Origin: Bacteroidales bacterium | GTDB taxonomy: Bacteria; Bacteroidota; Bacteroidia; Bacteroidales; UBA932 | Direction: 5' to 3' | Assembly (NCBI GenBank): GCA_017618115.1 | Contig: JAFZUX010000013.1 | Coordinates: forward strand, 62,001 to 126,000 | DNA: 64,000 bases | In this document: positions 53,926 to 63,564 of the stretch, piece by piece | How the letters are laid out: the number at the start of each line of letters is the position of its first letter | Position numbering within the stretch: the stretch's first letter is position 1 | Program-made: the position numbers and the translations under genes | The notes under the pieces: model-generated | The model's input: only the letters and a program-made list of their open reading frames with translations | The model's database searches: none | What the model was told of the DNA's origin: nothing

Positions 53926-54507
53926 TTAGAACTTCACCTCAGGTGCTACGTCTGCTCCCTCCTTAGATGCAAAGTATGCCTTGCTCTTGAAGCCGAACAT
54001 ATTTGCAATAATGTTTGAAGGGAAGGTCATAATACCTGTGTTATAGCTTCTTGCAGCCTCGTTGAATGCGTTGCGTGCTGTAGTGATGCGGTTCTCGGTT
54101 CCCTCAAGTTGGCTCTGAAGTTCAAGGAAGTTCTGGTTTGCCTTCAAATCAGGATAGCTCTCGCTCACTGCAATCAAACGTCCCAATGCCTGGGAGAGTT
54201 CTCCCTGTGCATCCTGGAATTTCTTCAATGACTCCTCATCGTTGATATCTACTGTGATGGAAGTTGCTTTTGCTCTTGCGTTTACAACATCCTGAAGTGT
54301 CTGGTTTTCATGAGATGCATATCCCTTAACGGTCTCGACAAGATTAGGAATAAGGTCTGCTCTTCTCTGATACTGAGCCTCAACGTCTCCCCAAGCCTTC
54401 TCAACTTTCTGTGACTCTTTTACCATTCCGTTGTACTTGCCTATACCCCACATTACTATGATGGCCAGTACGATTAAAATAATTACTCCTCCTGATAACT
54501 TTTTCAT
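53926..54507 (-). CDS. lemA: LemA family protein
   Basis: A 193-residue protein with an N-terminal TM helix (GGVIILIVLAIIVMWGI) and the helical LemA domain (AWGDVEAQYQRRADLIPNLV ... ENRITTARNAFNEAARSYN). Its role is unclear. It is the first of three linked genes (lemA, TPM, TPM). Confidence 0.92.
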   Translation of the reverse strand: MKKLSGGVIILIVLAIIVMWGIGKYNGMVKESQKVEKAWGDVEAQYQRRADLIPNLVETVKGYASHENQTLQDVVNARAKATSITVDINDEESLKKFQDAQGELSQALGRLIAVSESYPDLKANQNFLELQSQLEGTENRITTARNAFNEAARSYNTGIMTFPSNIIANMFGFKSKAYFASKEGADVAPEVKF

Positions 54508-54528
54508 GACTTTATATTTTTTAGGTTA

Positions 54529-55536
54529 TTACTTTTTCTTCACACATCTGACGGAGAATCCTATGTTCTCTTTGTCAGCATCTCCGAACGGGAAGTCCGG
54601 AAGGTCATAGTAGAGATATCTGTAGTATGCTTTTTCAGAGTCTTTCTCCGTTGCGCTCCAAAAATATCCGTGAGACATAAATCCCTCAAAATTACTGTGT
54701 TTGCCAAGGCTCATTCCTCCGGCCAACGCATTGAACTCTACTGTGTTCTTATGATTTGTCTTAATGCTGAAAGGCCAGATTCTGTCTCCGTTGAAGGTTG
54801 CATCTACCGTAAGGTAATCACCTACGTTGTTCCAGATTCCGAGGAACGGATGCTCCTCTCCGGTAGCGGCCTTTGCCAAATCTTCCCAATCCTCGTTGGT
54901 AGGAACTCTCCACCCCTCCGGGCAGGCTCCCTGAGGTCCGTTTCCGAGCCCCGTAGCGCTTGTTCCGCCGGTTGCCTCTTTCCAGGTATAAAGACGTCCT
55001 ACAACGTAACCTATGTCATCCGCCTTGCTGTAACCGCTGCCGCTACCATACCAGTTGAGGTTCTCCGTAAACCAGATAAGGTTACCTATCTCCTTAACGT
55101 AGTACCACTGCTCGTCTCTAGGGTCCTGGATGGAATCCTTTGGCTGAGGAATACCCTGGAGAGAGCCGCCCAGCCATGGAGCAATGGAAGTTATGTATGA
55201 GGTGTAAGAGTCTTGATAATAGCCGTCTGCGTTTGCATACTCGGTAACTGCAAACTTTCCTAAAGAGTCCGGAACAACCCACCAGAAGGTTCTTCCCTCT
55301 CCAACCCAGTTGGTATCCGCTCTTACGTTGTCCAACCAATAATATGTTACACCGGAAGACGGTGTTGTAATTCCGCCCGTGTGGCCCGGCACTGCTGTAC
55401 CGCAAACAGCATAAGGTTTCATCTCCGGATTGAGGTTTCCGTCCATATACTCCTTTAACTCATCCTTCTTGTGACAGCCGGAAATGACAAGTGCGGCTAA
55501 AGCAACTCCGCAGGCAATTCTGAAAACTTTCTTCAT
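54529..55536 (-). CDS. FISUMP-domain lipoprotein
   Basis: A 335-residue product with lipobox ISGC (Cys about 21). The C-terminal half matches the Fibrobacter succinogenes major paralogous domain: IWFTENLNW, CPEGWRVPTNEDW, YFWSATE and FSVRCVKK. Function is not established; such proteins are surface-exposed in gut Bacteroidota. It lies 21 bases before lemA. Confidence 0.85.
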   Translation of the reverse strand: MKKVFRIACGVALAALVISGCHKKDELKEYMDGNLNPEMKPYAVCGTAVPGHTGGITTPSSGVTYYWLDNVRADTNWVGEGRTFWWVVPDSLGKFAVTEYANADGYYQDSYTSYITSIAPWLGGSLQGIPQPKDSIQDPRDEQWYYVKEIGNLIWFTENLNWYGSGSGYSKADDIGYVVGRLYTWKEATGGTSATGLGNGPQGACPEGWRVPTNEDWEDLAKAATGEEHPFLGIWNNVGDYLTVDATFNGDRIWPFSIKTNHKNTVEFNALAGGMSLGKHSNFEGFMSHGYFWSATEKDSEKAYYRYLYYDLPDFPFGDADKENIGFSVRCVKKK

Positions 55537-55558
55537 CCCTTAATAATTATCTATCGTG

Positions 55559-55566
55559 CAAATTTA
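55559..55566 (-). promoter_or_regulatory. Candidate -7 box (TAAATTTG) for the FISUMP gene
   Basis: The minus strand reads TAAATTTG at 55566-55559, 22 bases before the ATG at 55536. It lies in front of a long minus-strand gene run. Confidence 0.55.
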
Positions 55567-55588
55567 CAATTTTTGATTCAACAATTGT

Positions 55589-55596
55589 TATATTTG
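55589..55596 (+). promoter_or_regulatory. Candidate -7 box (TATATTTG) for apbE
   Basis: TATATTTG lies 57 bases upstream of ATG 55653. No -33 at a normal distance. It overlaps the divergent FISUMP promoter region. Confidence 0.5.
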
Positions 55597-55652
55597 TTGT
55601 CCGAGGGGCGAAATCAACTAAAATCGTGCCACCGGAGCCTCTTTAACCAGCT

Positions 55653-56663
55653 ATGACAAGAAATTTTGCAATAGTATTGACGCTTCTCCTTCTAACCCTT
55701 ACCGGGTGCAAAAAGGAGGGTGAGTACTACACTCTGGACGGCGTCACTCAAGGCTCAACTTATCACATTGTATTTCAGCCAAAAGTCTCTTCAGACTCAT
55801 CCTTTACCGCAGTAAGGGATTCCGTAGCGCTCTATCTGGAGCGTATAGACAACTCCCTTTCCGGCTACAACCCCAACTCCCTTTTAACCGCCTTCAATGA
55901 AAACCGCCCGGTAAAGCCGGACCAAATCTTCATTGATAACTTTTTGGCTTCAAAGGAGATGTACCAAAAGACCGGCGGAATCTTTGACCCCTCCGCAGCG
56001 CCTCTTTTTGACCTCTGGGGATTTGGCTTTAAAAACGGAGTGGATGTAACCCCCTCACAGATAGACTCTGTTAGGAGCATAATTGGAATGCACCACTTCC
56101 GTCTTGATAGCATCGCGATAGTTAAGGATGACCCCCGCTGCCGCCTCAATTTCAATGCAATAGCGCAGGGCTACACCGCAGACTATATTGCCGCCAGGTT
56201 CTCCGCCATGGGTATGGAAAACTTTCTTGTTGAGGTGGGCGGTGAGATTTATGCCAAGGGGCACAACCCAAAGGGCAAACTCTGGAACGTGGGAATAGAC
56301 AAACCTATAGACGGCAACAACACCCCCGGCGCCTCCATTCAGGCCATTGTGAGAATCTCCTCCAAGGGGCTTGTAACCAGCGGAGATTACCGCAAGTTCT
56401 ATATGAAGGATGGGAAGAAGATCTCCCACTCCATTAACCCTAAAACCGGCTTCCCGATAGAGCATAACCTGCTGAGTGCTACCGTAGTGGCGGAGACCGC
56501 CACCTTTGCGGACGCCTTTGCCACCTACCTTATGGTGATAGGTTTGGATGAGGCGATTAAGGCGGTGGAGAAAGAAGAGGGAGTGGAGGCACTGCTTATT
56601 TACAACAGCAACGATACCCTCAAGGTGTGGAGCAGCAAAGGGATGAACACCTTTACCGAATAA
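55653..56663 (+). CDS. apbE: FAD:protein FMN transferase (ApbE family)
   Basis: A 336-residue lipoprotein (lipobox LTGC, Cys about 19) with ApbE blocks: DGVTQGSTYHI, FDPSAAPLFDLWGFG, LNFNAIAQGYTADYIA and SHSINPKTGFP. It attaches FMN to target Thr residues of flavoproteins such as RnfG/NqrC. The lipid anchor puts it in the envelope. Confidence 0.92.
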   Translation: MTRNFAIVLTLLLLTLTGCKKEGEYYTLDGVTQGSTYHIVFQPKVSSDSSFTAVRDSVALYLERIDNSLSGYNPNSLLTAFNENRPVKPDQIFIDNFLASKEMYQKTGGIFDPSAAPLFDLWGFGFKNGVDVTPSQIDSVRSIIGMHHFRLDSIAIVKDDPRCRLNFNAIAQGYTADYIAARFSAMGMENFLVEVGGEIYAKGHNPKGKLWNVGIDKPIDGNNTPGASIQAIVRISSKGLVTSGDYRKFYMKDGKKISHSINPKTGFPIEHNLLSATVVAETATFADAFATYLMVIGLDEAIKAVEKEEGVEALLIYNSNDTLKVWSSKGMNTFTE

Positions 56664-56694
56664 TCACTACTTTTGAGATAAATAATTCATAGAT

Positions 56695-58407
56695 ATGAAA
56701 GAGAAAGATAATTCTAAAACTATCTCCAGAAGAAGTTTTCTTAGGACCTCCGTTTTTGTGGGAGCATCAGCCTCTCTGGCGGCCGTAGCTCCGGGAGTCT
56801 TTGCAAAGAACTCTTTTAAAAGGGGATGGAGCACTACAGATCAGTTTGACACAATCATTGCCAACGGTCTGGTCTATAACGGTGAAATCAAGGCTCCGGT
56901 AAAGGCGGACGTGGGAATAAGAGGAGGAAGAATACGTGCAATCGGAAACCTTGGTAAAAACTGCCGTGAGTGGGTAGATGCAACGGACAGAGTTGTAAGC
57001 CCGGGATTTATTGACATTCACGGACATACAGACACCAACCTCTTTGAGGCTCCTCTCGGAGACAGTAAGATTCACCAGGGAATCACAACGGATATAGGCG
57101 GTAACTGCGGTTACTCTCCGTTCCCGTTCTCAGATGAGGAATATGCGGCGCGCAAGAACACCACCCGCTTTGGCTATCCTTTCTGGCAGAACATAGACGG
57201 TTTCTATGACGCCTTGAGAAAGAACACAATAGGTATCAACTACGGAAGTTACGTTGGCCACGGAGATATCCGTCACATTGTTGTGGGAGATAACGACGTT
57301 GCCGCAACTCCGGATCAGTTAAAACAGATGTGCCGCATTCTGGAAACACAGTTGGAGATGGGAGCGGTAGGTCTCTCATTCGGACTGGAATACACTCCGG
57401 GATCTTACGGCCGTACCGAGGAGTTTATTGCTCTGCTTAAGGTTGTTGCAAAACATGACGCCCTCTATGCAATCCACATGAGAAATGAGGATGACAGGGT
57501 GGAAGAGGCTATCGCTGAGGCAATTTCACTGGCAAGAGCCTCCGGCGCAAGGTTGGAGATTTCTCACCTTAAGGCTCAGAATCAGAACAACTGGCACAAG
57601 GTTCCAAGTATGCTCAAGTTGATTCACGATGCGGAAAAGAGCGGAATGGACATTCACTTTGACCGCTATCCATATACCGCATTCTCAACCGGTTTGGACT
57701 GCTTCATTCCTCTGGCACAAAGACAGGGTTCAAAGAAGGAGATTCTTGCAAGACTGGACAATCCACCTGAGGAGAAGATAATTGAGGAGTATGCACTCGG
57801 AAGGGTTAAACGTTTGGGAGGCCCTCACTGCATTCTTATTGCCGCTTGCTTTGCTCCTGGAAATGAGAAATATACGGGCAAGTTCCTAGATGAGTGCTGC
57901 AATATTTCCGGAATGGATATGTGGCCGATGATTAAGTATCTGCTTAAGAGTGAGGATCTTGACGTTAACATGGCGGGCTTTGCAATGAAGGAGGAGAATC
58001 TGCGTACTCTGCTCAATGACCCTCTGGCTATGGTTATTACAGACGGATGCGTATACTCTCCGGAGGGAAGATTGGGACAGGAGGCACCTCACCCTCGTTC
58101 ATACGGAGCCTTCACAAATTATATGGGCAAGTATGTAAGAGATGAGAAGTTCTGTGATCTTCAGACTGCAATCTACAAGTGCAGCGCTCTGCCTGCCAGC
58201 CAGTTGAAACTCAAAGACCGCGGTCTTTTGAAGGAGGGTTACTGTGCGGACGTACTGGTATTTGACCCTAAGACAATTGCAGACGTTGCAACATACGGAC
58301 AGCCTCACCAATTCTCAATCGGTATAGACCACGTCTTTGTAAACGGAGCTCACGAACTTAAAGACGGCAAGTACACGGGTTGTGACCTGGCCGGTGTAAT
58401 AATTTAA
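56695..58407 (+). CDS. D-aminoacylase-like amidohydrolase with Tat signal
   Basis: A 570-residue protein with a twin-arginine signal (SRRSFLRTSVF, then a hydrophobic stretch to GVFAK). The amidohydrolase domain has metal-binding HGHTD (~107), ISHLKAQN (~280) and a composite C-terminal beta-sandwich (ADVLVFDPKTIADVA). It matches N-acyl-D-amino-acid deacylases; D-amino acid or D-Xaa amide substrates are inferred. Tat export implies a metal centre assembled in the cytoplasm. Confidence 0.88.
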   Translation: MKEKDNSKTISRRSFLRTSVFVGASASLAAVAPGVFAKNSFKRGWSTTDQFDTIIANGLVYNGEIKAPVKADVGIRGGRIRAIGNLGKNCREWVDATDRVVSPGFIDIHGHTDTNLFEAPLGDSKIHQGITTDIGGNCGYSPFPFSDEEYAARKNTTRFGYPFWQNIDGFYDALRKNTIGINYGSYVGHGDIRHIVVGDNDVAATPDQLKQMCRILETQLEMGAVGLSFGLEYTPGSYGRTEEFIALLKVVAKHDALYAIHMRNEDDRVEEAIAEAISLARASGARLEISHLKAQNQNNWHKVPSMLKLIHDAEKSGMDIHFDRYPYTAFSTGLDCFIPLAQRQGSKKEILARLDNPPEEKIIEEYALGRVKRLGGPHCILIAACFAPGNEKYTGKFLDECCNISGMDMWPMIKYLLKSEDLDVNMAGFAMKEENLRTLLNDPLAMVITDGCVYSPEGRLGQEAPHPRSYGAFTNYMGKYVRDEKFCDLQTAIYKCSALPASQLKLKDRGLLKEGYCADVLVFDPKTIADVATYGQPHQFSIGIDHVFVNGAHELKDGKYTGCDLAGVII

Positions 58408-59381
58408 GATTCAGTCTCTTCCTCCTTACCAAAGGCGGAGACTATCTTGCTTACGAGGGGATGGCGGACAATATCTTCAGTGTTGAAGTTTATTACCGCT
58501 ATCCCTCTTATTTTACCCAGCATCTTAATTCCCTTTGCAAGGCCTGAGTCCTCCTTGTTCGGAAGGTCTATCTGAGTCATATCTCCGGTAACTATAAACT
58601 TGGAGTTGTTACCCATTCTGGTAAGGAACATCTTCAATTGACCGAGTGAAGTATTCTGCGCCTCATCCAAAATTACGAAGGCGCTTTCAAGGGTGCGGCC
58701 TCTCATATATGCAAGCGGTGCAATCTGAATTGTGCCCTCCTCCATAAGTGTTTTAAGACGCTGAGGGGCAATCATATCCCCAAGTGCGTCATAGAGCGGC
58801 TGAAGGTATGGATCCAACTTCTCCTTTACGTCTCCCGGAAGAAATCCCAGTCTCTCTCCCGCCTCAACTGCAGGACGGGTGAGAATGAGACGGCGCACCT
58901 GCTTGTTCTGTAAAGCTCTTACAGCCAGAGCAATGGCGGTGTATGTCTTACCGGTTCCGGCAGGGCCCAGAGCAAAAATCAGATCGTGAGTGTCAAAATC
59001 CTTCACCAGTTTCTTCTGGTGTTTTGTTCTGGCACACACCATTTTACCGTTGTTTCCAACCACAATCAAATCTTTAACCGGCCCTTCTTTCTTTATAACC
59101 TCAGGCTCGCTTTTTTTCCTCTCTACCGGAGTTGGTTGGAAGATGGAATCCACGTCATCAATATTCAGATGACGCTTGTTCATCTTAATTTTTGAGAGTG
59201 CGGCAATGGCGTTTTCAAAGGTGTTTATATCCTTGTAAGTTCCTTTGAGTTTGATGGTTGTATCTCTAGGGGTAACCTTAAGAGAGGGGAAGTAAGCACA
59301 AAGGCGGTTTATGATTTTGTCATTGATTCCGTAGATATCAATAGGGTCAATATTCTGCAGTTGAATTTTCTTTTCCGGCAT
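58404..59381 (-). CDS. PhoH-like ATPase
   Basis: A 325-residue protein: a short N-terminal KH-like segment, then a PhoH ATPase with Walker A GPAGTGKTY and Walker B FVILDEAQN. PhoH/YbeZ proteins are linked to RNA processing with the YbeY nuclease. The gene overlaps the amidohydrolase 3' end by four bases and follows the CapA-like gene by three, so it is probably co-transcribed with it. Confidence 0.92.
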   Translation of the reverse strand: MPEKKIQLQNIDPIDIYGINDKIINRLCAYFPSLKVTPRDTTIKLKGTYKDINTFENAIAALSKIKMNKRHLNIDDVDSIFQPTPVERKKSEPEVIKKEGPVKDLIVVGNNGKMVCARTKHQKKLVKDFDTHDLIFALGPAGTGKTYTAIALAVRALQNKQVRRLILTRPAVEAGERLGFLPGDVKEKLDPYLQPLYDALGDMIAPQRLKTLMEEGTIQIAPLAYMRGRTLESAFVILDEAQNTSLGQLKMFLTRMGNNSKFIVTGDMTQIDLPNKEDSGLAKGIKMLGKIRGIAVINFNTEDIVRHPLVSKIVSAFGKEEETES

Positions 59382-59384
59382 ATA

Positions 59385-60512
59385 TCAGTCGTTTATAATC
59401 TTTATCAAATCTTTCTTAATGAGTTTAGGGTAAAACTCTTTGAGCATTTTAAAGGACTCCTTCTGCTTGGCGGTTTTTCCTCCCTCTTTAAACTCCTCAC
59501 CGCCAATGAATTCCTCCATCGGGACAACGGTATAGTCCTCAAGCAGCTGCCCTTTTCTAAAGCACCACATATATTTCCAATCCGGCATCAGCATACGGAG
59601 ATTACCCGCTGCATCTCTCTCAAAATGAAGAGATACCATAATACCGGTGTGGGTGTATCCGCTAAAATACTGGTTGGAGACGTAATTACCCAGAGAGTAG
59701 AATACAACTCTTTTTACCGTATCTCCTTTTGTATAGATGTATCCCTCTTCAGGTACGTGAGGGTGTCCTCCAATGATGGCGTCAACTCCCTCATTGAACA
59801 TAAATTGCGCATAATCCTTCTGCAGCCAGGATGGCTCGGTGTGATACTCTTCTCCCCAGTGCGGAAGGGCTATTATAAAGTCCGCTCCCTTCTCCTTTGC
59901 CTCGGCGATATGTTCTTTAATCTCTGTACTATCCTGCATATTAACATAATAGGGGCTCGGTACAGGTATGCCGTTGGTGCTGTAGGTAAAGTTGAAAAAG
60001 GCAAAACGGATTCCCTTGAGTTCTACCATAAGAACGGAAGAGGTGTCCGCCTCTTCTTTGTTGCGGTAGGCGCCCAAAGTCTCTATATTCAGATCCTCGT
60101 AGGCCTTTATTGTCCTCTCAAGTCCCTTTGCTCCTCTGTCGCAGATATGGTTGTTGGCCATAAGAAAGAGGTCTATGCCGCTCTCCTTTGCCTGGATTGC
60201 AATCTCCTTTGGGGCGGAGAAAAATGGGAAACCGCTGTAAGGCAGACTCCCCACGGTAAACTCCATATTTGCAACCATATAGTCCGCCGCCTTAAAATCT
60301 TTCTCCATAAAGCGGAAGGTGTTGGCGTAGTTGTATGTGCCGTCCGGCTGCAGTGCCGCTTTTATCTGCCCCCCGTGCTGCATCACATCCCCTATAAAAG
60401 AGATGGTTACCGTATCCGGCTTAATATCCTGCTGAGCGGGTGCCGGCGCTCCGGCCCCTCTGCAGGCGCTCAGAAGCAACCAGGGAACTATTAAAACTCT
60501 TATAATCTTCAT
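59385..60512 (-). CDS. CapA-like (poly-gamma-glutamate capsule type) metallophosphoesterase lipoprotein
   Basis: A 375-residue product with lipobox LSAC (Cys about 17) and CapA family blocks: FIGDVMQHGG, NMEFTVG, MANNHICDRG and IIGGHPHVPE (metal-binding His/Asp). CapA proteins act in exopolymer handling or as envelope phosphatases; substrate unknown. The 60512 start is only six bases from the -7 box. Confidence 0.88.
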   Translation of the reverse strand: MKIIRVLIVPWLLLSACRGAGAPAPAQQDIKPDTVTISFIGDVMQHGGQIKAALQPDGTYNYANTFRFMEKDFKAADYMVANMEFTVGSLPYSGFPFFSAPKEIAIQAKESGIDLFLMANNHICDRGAKGLERTIKAYEDLNIETLGAYRNKEEADTSSVLMVELKGIRFAFFNFTYSTNGIPVPSPYYVNMQDSTEIKEHIAEAKEKGADFIIALPHWGEEYHTEPSWLQKDYAQFMFNEGVDAIIGGHPHVPEEGYIYTKGDTVKRVVFYSLGNYVSNQYFSGYTHTGIMVSLHFERDAAGNLRMLMPDWKYMWCFRKGQLLEDYTVVPMEEFIGGEEFKEGGKTAKQKESFKMLKEFYPKLIKKDLIKIIND

Positions 60513-60517
60513 ATTTA

Positions 60518-60525
60518 CAAATATA
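60518..60525 (-). promoter_or_regulatory. Candidate -7 box (TATATTTG) close to the capA start
   Basis: The minus strand reads TATATTTG at 60525-60518, five bases before the ATG at 60512. Like rlmN, this predicts a leaderless or near-leaderless mRNA. Confidence 0.55.
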
Positions 60526-60531
60526 GCTTTT

Positions 60532-60563
60532 TTTGTGATTGGGGCATAATTTTGCTAAATTTG
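60532..60563 (+). promoter_or_regulatory. Promoter of the SPOR lipoprotein (TTTG - 20 - TAAATTTG)
   Basis: TTTG at 60532-60535 and TAAATTTG at 60556-60563 are 20 bases apart. It interleaves with the divergent capA promoter. Confidence 0.75.
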
Positions 60564-60586
60564 TCGGTCATATAAATCAGATAGAA

Positions 60587-61051
60587 ATGGACAGAAAGCT
60601 CCTTACCGTACTGGCTCTTTCAGCTCTTCTTTTTTCCGGCTGTGACTGGGTTAGAGAGAAGTTGGATATGCCTACATCAAAGCAGATAGCGGAAAAGAGA
60701 GAGAAAATTATTGCCGCTCAGAAGGCGGCCGCCAAAAAGGATACCCTTAAGGCGGACACTCTGGCCGCTCCGGTAAAAACCGAGGCGGGCAAAGGTACTC
60801 TCACTCTGGTTCCCCGCTCGGAGTTGGACAAGGTTTACTACGTAATAGTGGGTGCCTTCAACAGTGACGATTTGGTTCTTTTAAGTATGGAGAGCCACAA
60901 GGGGATATTGCAGGAGCCTATGGCTTTCAAATTACCGTCGGGATTAAAACTTGTCTCAATAGGTGGCTATCAGACACTTGAAGAGGCACGCGCAGCACAT
61001 CAGCAGGCACTTAAGGCAGATCCTCAGGCCTGGGTTTACAAGAAAAAATGA
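60587..61051 (+). CDS. SPOR-domain lipoprotein
   Basis: The 154-residue product has lipobox FSGC (Cys about 18), a Lys/Ala-rich helical segment and a SPOR domain (YYVIVGAFNSDDLVL; GLKLVSIGGYQTLEEARAA). SPOR domains bind denuded glycan strands at the septum. The start at 60587 gives a clean signal; the upstream ATG at 60539 precedes the promoter box. gcvT follows after 16 bases. Confidence 0.86.
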   Translation: MDRKLLTVLALSALLFSGCDWVREKLDMPTSKQIAEKREKIIAAQKAAAKKDTLKADTLAAPVKTEAGKGTLTLVPRSELDKVYYVIVGAFNSDDLVLLSMESHKGILQEPMAFKLPSGLKLVSIGGYQTLEEARAAHQQALKADPQAWVYKKK

Positions 61052-61067
61052 TTAAAACAGATACACT

Positions 61068-62183
61068 ATGAAGACAACAGCTTATACTCAAAAACACATT
61101 GAATTGGGAGCAAAGATGACTCCGTTTGCAGGCTTTAACATGCCGTTGGAATATAAAGGAATTAAGGCTGAGCACATGGCTGTCAGAGAGAGCGTTGGCG
61201 TATTTGACGTCTCTCACATGGGCGAATTTACGGTTAAGGGTCCTAACGCTCTGAAGTTCATACAGTACGTTACAAGTAATGACGCTTCCGTTCTCTTCCC
61301 GGGTAAGGTTCAGTACTCCTGCCTTCCTAACGGAAAGGGCGGCATTGTAGATGACCTATTGGTTTACTGCATTGATCCTGAGAACTATATGCTGGTTCCA
61401 AATGCAGCCAACATTGAGAAGGACTTCAGTCATCTCTGCCAGTTTGCACCTAAGTTCGGTCTTACTCCGGGCAAGGATTTCTGCAACATTTCAGATCAGA
61501 TCAGCCAGTTGGCGGTTCAGGGTCCTAACGCTATGAAGGTTATGCAGCGTCTTTGCAAAGAGGATGTTATGGGTATGGAATACTACACCTTCAAGATTAT
61601 GGAGGTTGCAGGCATTAAGGATGTAATATTCTCAACTACAGGATATACCGGAGCCGGCGGCTGTGAGATTTACGTAAAGAACGAGGATGCACTCAAACTT
61701 TGGGATGCAATCTTTGAGGCCGGAAAACCTGAGAACATCACCCCTGCGGGATTGGGTTGCAGAGATACTCTCCGTCTGGAGATGGGTTTCTGCCTCTACG
61801 GCAACGATATAGACGATACCACCTCACCTCTGGAGGCAAATCTGGGTTGGATTACCAAGTTCAATGATGTTAAGGGAGACTTTGTAGACAAAGACTATAT
61901 GCTCAAGCAGAAGGCGGAAGGTCTTAAGAGACGTCTCTGCGGTTTTGAACTGATAGACAGAGGAGTACCTCGTCACGGCTATGAGATTTGCAACGCCGAG
62001 GGACGCCAGATCGGTTTTGTAACCAGCGGCGGAATGAGCCCTTGCACCAACAAGCCTATAGGTATGGGTTATGTTGAGGCACCTCTGTACAAACTTGACA
62101 CAGAGATATTTATTAAGGTCAGAGATAAGCTTTTGAAAGCGGTCGTAGTAAGACCTCCTTTCTATAAGGCTCCTCAGAACTAA
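61068..62183 (+). CDS. gcvT: Glycine cleavage system T protein (aminomethyltransferase)
   Basis: A 371-residue Gcv[30 protein letters not shown], and the C-terminal barrel with RHGYEI and VTSGGMSP. It transfers the methylene group from aminomethylated H protein to tetrahydrofolate, releasing ammonia. It is in a plus-strand run with the SPOR gene and the M28-TonB fusion. Confidence 0.96.
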   Translation: MKTTAYTQKHIELGAKMTPFAGFNMPLEYKGIKAEHMAVRESVGVFDVSHMGEFTVKGPNALKFIQYVTSNDASVLFPGKVQYSCLPNGKGGIVDDLLVYCIDPENYMLVPNAANIEKDFSHLCQFAPKFGLTPGKDFCNISDQISQLAVQGPNAMKVMQRLCKEDVMGMEYYTFKIMEVAGIKDVIFSTTGYTGAGGCEIYVKNEDALKLWDAIFEAGKPENITPAGLGCRDTLRLEMGFCLYGNDIDDTTSPLEANLGWITKFNDVKGDFVDKDYMLKQKAEGLKRRLCGFELIDRGVPRHGYEICNAEGRQIGFVTSGGMSPCTNKPIGMGYVEAPLYKLDTEIFIKVRDKLLKAVVVRPPFYKAPQN

Positions 62184-62189
62184 TTGTAA

Positions 62190-63554
62190 ATGACATTGAA
62201 TAAAAGATTTATATCTACTCTCTCCTGCATTTTGGTTGCAGGATTCCTGGGTGTACTCTGCGCTCAGGAGTTGAAGTATTCCGCTGCACCTCAGTCTGCT
62301 GCAACATACGCAGACAGCGTAAAGGCAAAGGTTCAGTATCTCTGCTCACCCGCTTTGATGGGACGTATGGCGGGAACAAATGAGGAGAAACTCACATCAA
62401 AGTACATCTACGATTATCTTCAGAGTGTGGGAGTTATGATGCTCTCATCCTCTGAGGGAGATGACTTTGGAATGGCCAATCCCAACGGAGGTGATACTCT
62501 CTTCTCACGTAACATTGTGGGTATAATTCCCGGTTATGATCCCGCTTTGAAAGGGGAGTATGTACTCATCGGAACTCACTATGACGGACCCGGTTACGAG
62601 AAGATAACCGTTAACGGCAAGACGGAGGAGAGAATCTTTCCGGGAGCCTATGACAACGCCGCTGCAACCGCCTCTCTGATGCAGATTGCAAAGATGGTAT
62701 CCGAGAACAAGTTTATGTTCCGCCGCAGCGTAATCATTGCCTTCTTTGGTGCAGGCAGATTGGCCTCTGCCGGCAGTTGGTATTTCCTCAACCGCTCCTT
62801 TGCAGATAAGGAAAAGATAACCTTTATGATAGATATCAACTGCATAGGAAGAGAGGATAACGTCAACAAGTTCCAGGCATTTACGGGCGTGGGAAACAAG
62901 AGGGTGATTCAGGAGGTTCTCTCTGCGGCAGAGCGTCCTTTCTCCATCTCTCCGGAGATTGCAGAACTGGAGCCGGTTGCATCAGACTACCGCAACTTCT
63001 ACTCAATGGATATCCCAATTACCCTCTTCTCTTCTGGAGACAACAACCAGAGAGGTACCATACACGATACTCCTAACATGCTGGATTATCTGACTTTGGG
63101 AAGAATATGCGAGTATATCTACACCTATACAAATCAGATAGCAAACCTAAAAGACAAGATAGGTGCGGAGGCTCCGCTTGAGGTTACCCCATCGGGAGAG
63201 AGAATATACTCACAGCAGGAGGTAGACAAGAGGGCAACTTACTTCAGAGGAGATGAGAGAAGTTTCCTCAAGGATTTTGTCTACAACTACGTTCGTTACC
63301 CGGACAGCGCTATCGCTCAGGGAATTGAGGGAACGGAGATTGCTGAGTTTGTGGTAGATGACAAGGGAAAGATTAAAGATATCAGGATTACAAAGAGTCT
63401 CTCCGAGGATATAGACAAGGAGGTTATCAAGGTGCTCAAGGGGGCTCCTAAATGGACCCCGGCGGAGATTGGAGGTGAGAAGGTCAGCGTCAGAATCTCC
63501 CTTGCAATAGAGTTCATTCTTACAAATAAATCAACAATAGGAATTAAGAAATAA
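62190..63554 (+). CDS. M28-type peptidase domain lacking the catalytic Glu pair, fused to TonB C-terminal domain
   Basis: A 454-residue product with signal peptide (cleavage near LCAQ, ~25), an M28 aminopeptidase-like domain (~40-320) and a TonB C-terminal domain (~360-443, [19 protein letters not shown] ... APKWTPAE). The metal ligands H130/D132 (THYDGPG), D155 (GAYDNAAA), D215 (MIDIN) and H292 (TIHDTPN) are present. The place of the usual catalytic/ligand Glu-Glu reads [12 protein letters not shown], so the enzyme is probably inactive. It may bind a peptide or glycan and pass it to, or tether, TonB-type machinery. It lies six bases after gcvT. Confidence 0.85.
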   Translation: MTLNKRFISTLSCILVAGFLGVLCAQELKYSAAPQSAATYADSVKAKVQYLCSPALMGRMAGTNEEKLTSKYIYDYLQSVGVMMLSSSEGDDFGMANPNGGDTLFSRNIVGIIPGYDPALKGEYVLIGTHYDGPGYEKITVNGKTEERIFPGAYDNAAATASLMQIAKMVSENKFMFRRSVIIAFFGAGRLASAGSWYFLNRSFADKEKITFMIDINCIGREDNVNKFQAFTGVGNKRVIQEVLSAAERPFSISPEIAELEPVASDYRNFYSMDIPITLFSSGDNNQRGTIHDTPNMLDYLTLGRICEYIYTYTNQIANLKDKIGAEAPLEVTPSGERIYSQQEVDKRATYFRGDERSFLKDFVYNYVRYPDSAIAQGIEGTEIAEFVVDDKGKIKDIRITKSLSEDIDKEVIKVLKGAPKWTPAEIGGEKVSVRISLAIEFILTNKSTIGIKK

Positions 63555-63564
63555 GTATCAGAAG

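Noticed and set aside
55617-55631. Second sigma-54-like site on the minus strand upstream of the FISUMP gene
   Set aside because: It has TGGCACG, but the expected GC is replaced by GT at the -12 position, so it does not match.
59361-60494. Long plus-strand frame of 377 codons opposite capA
   Set aside because: It is antisense to a clear CapA-family gene with all conserved motifs and has no family signal or promoter of its own.
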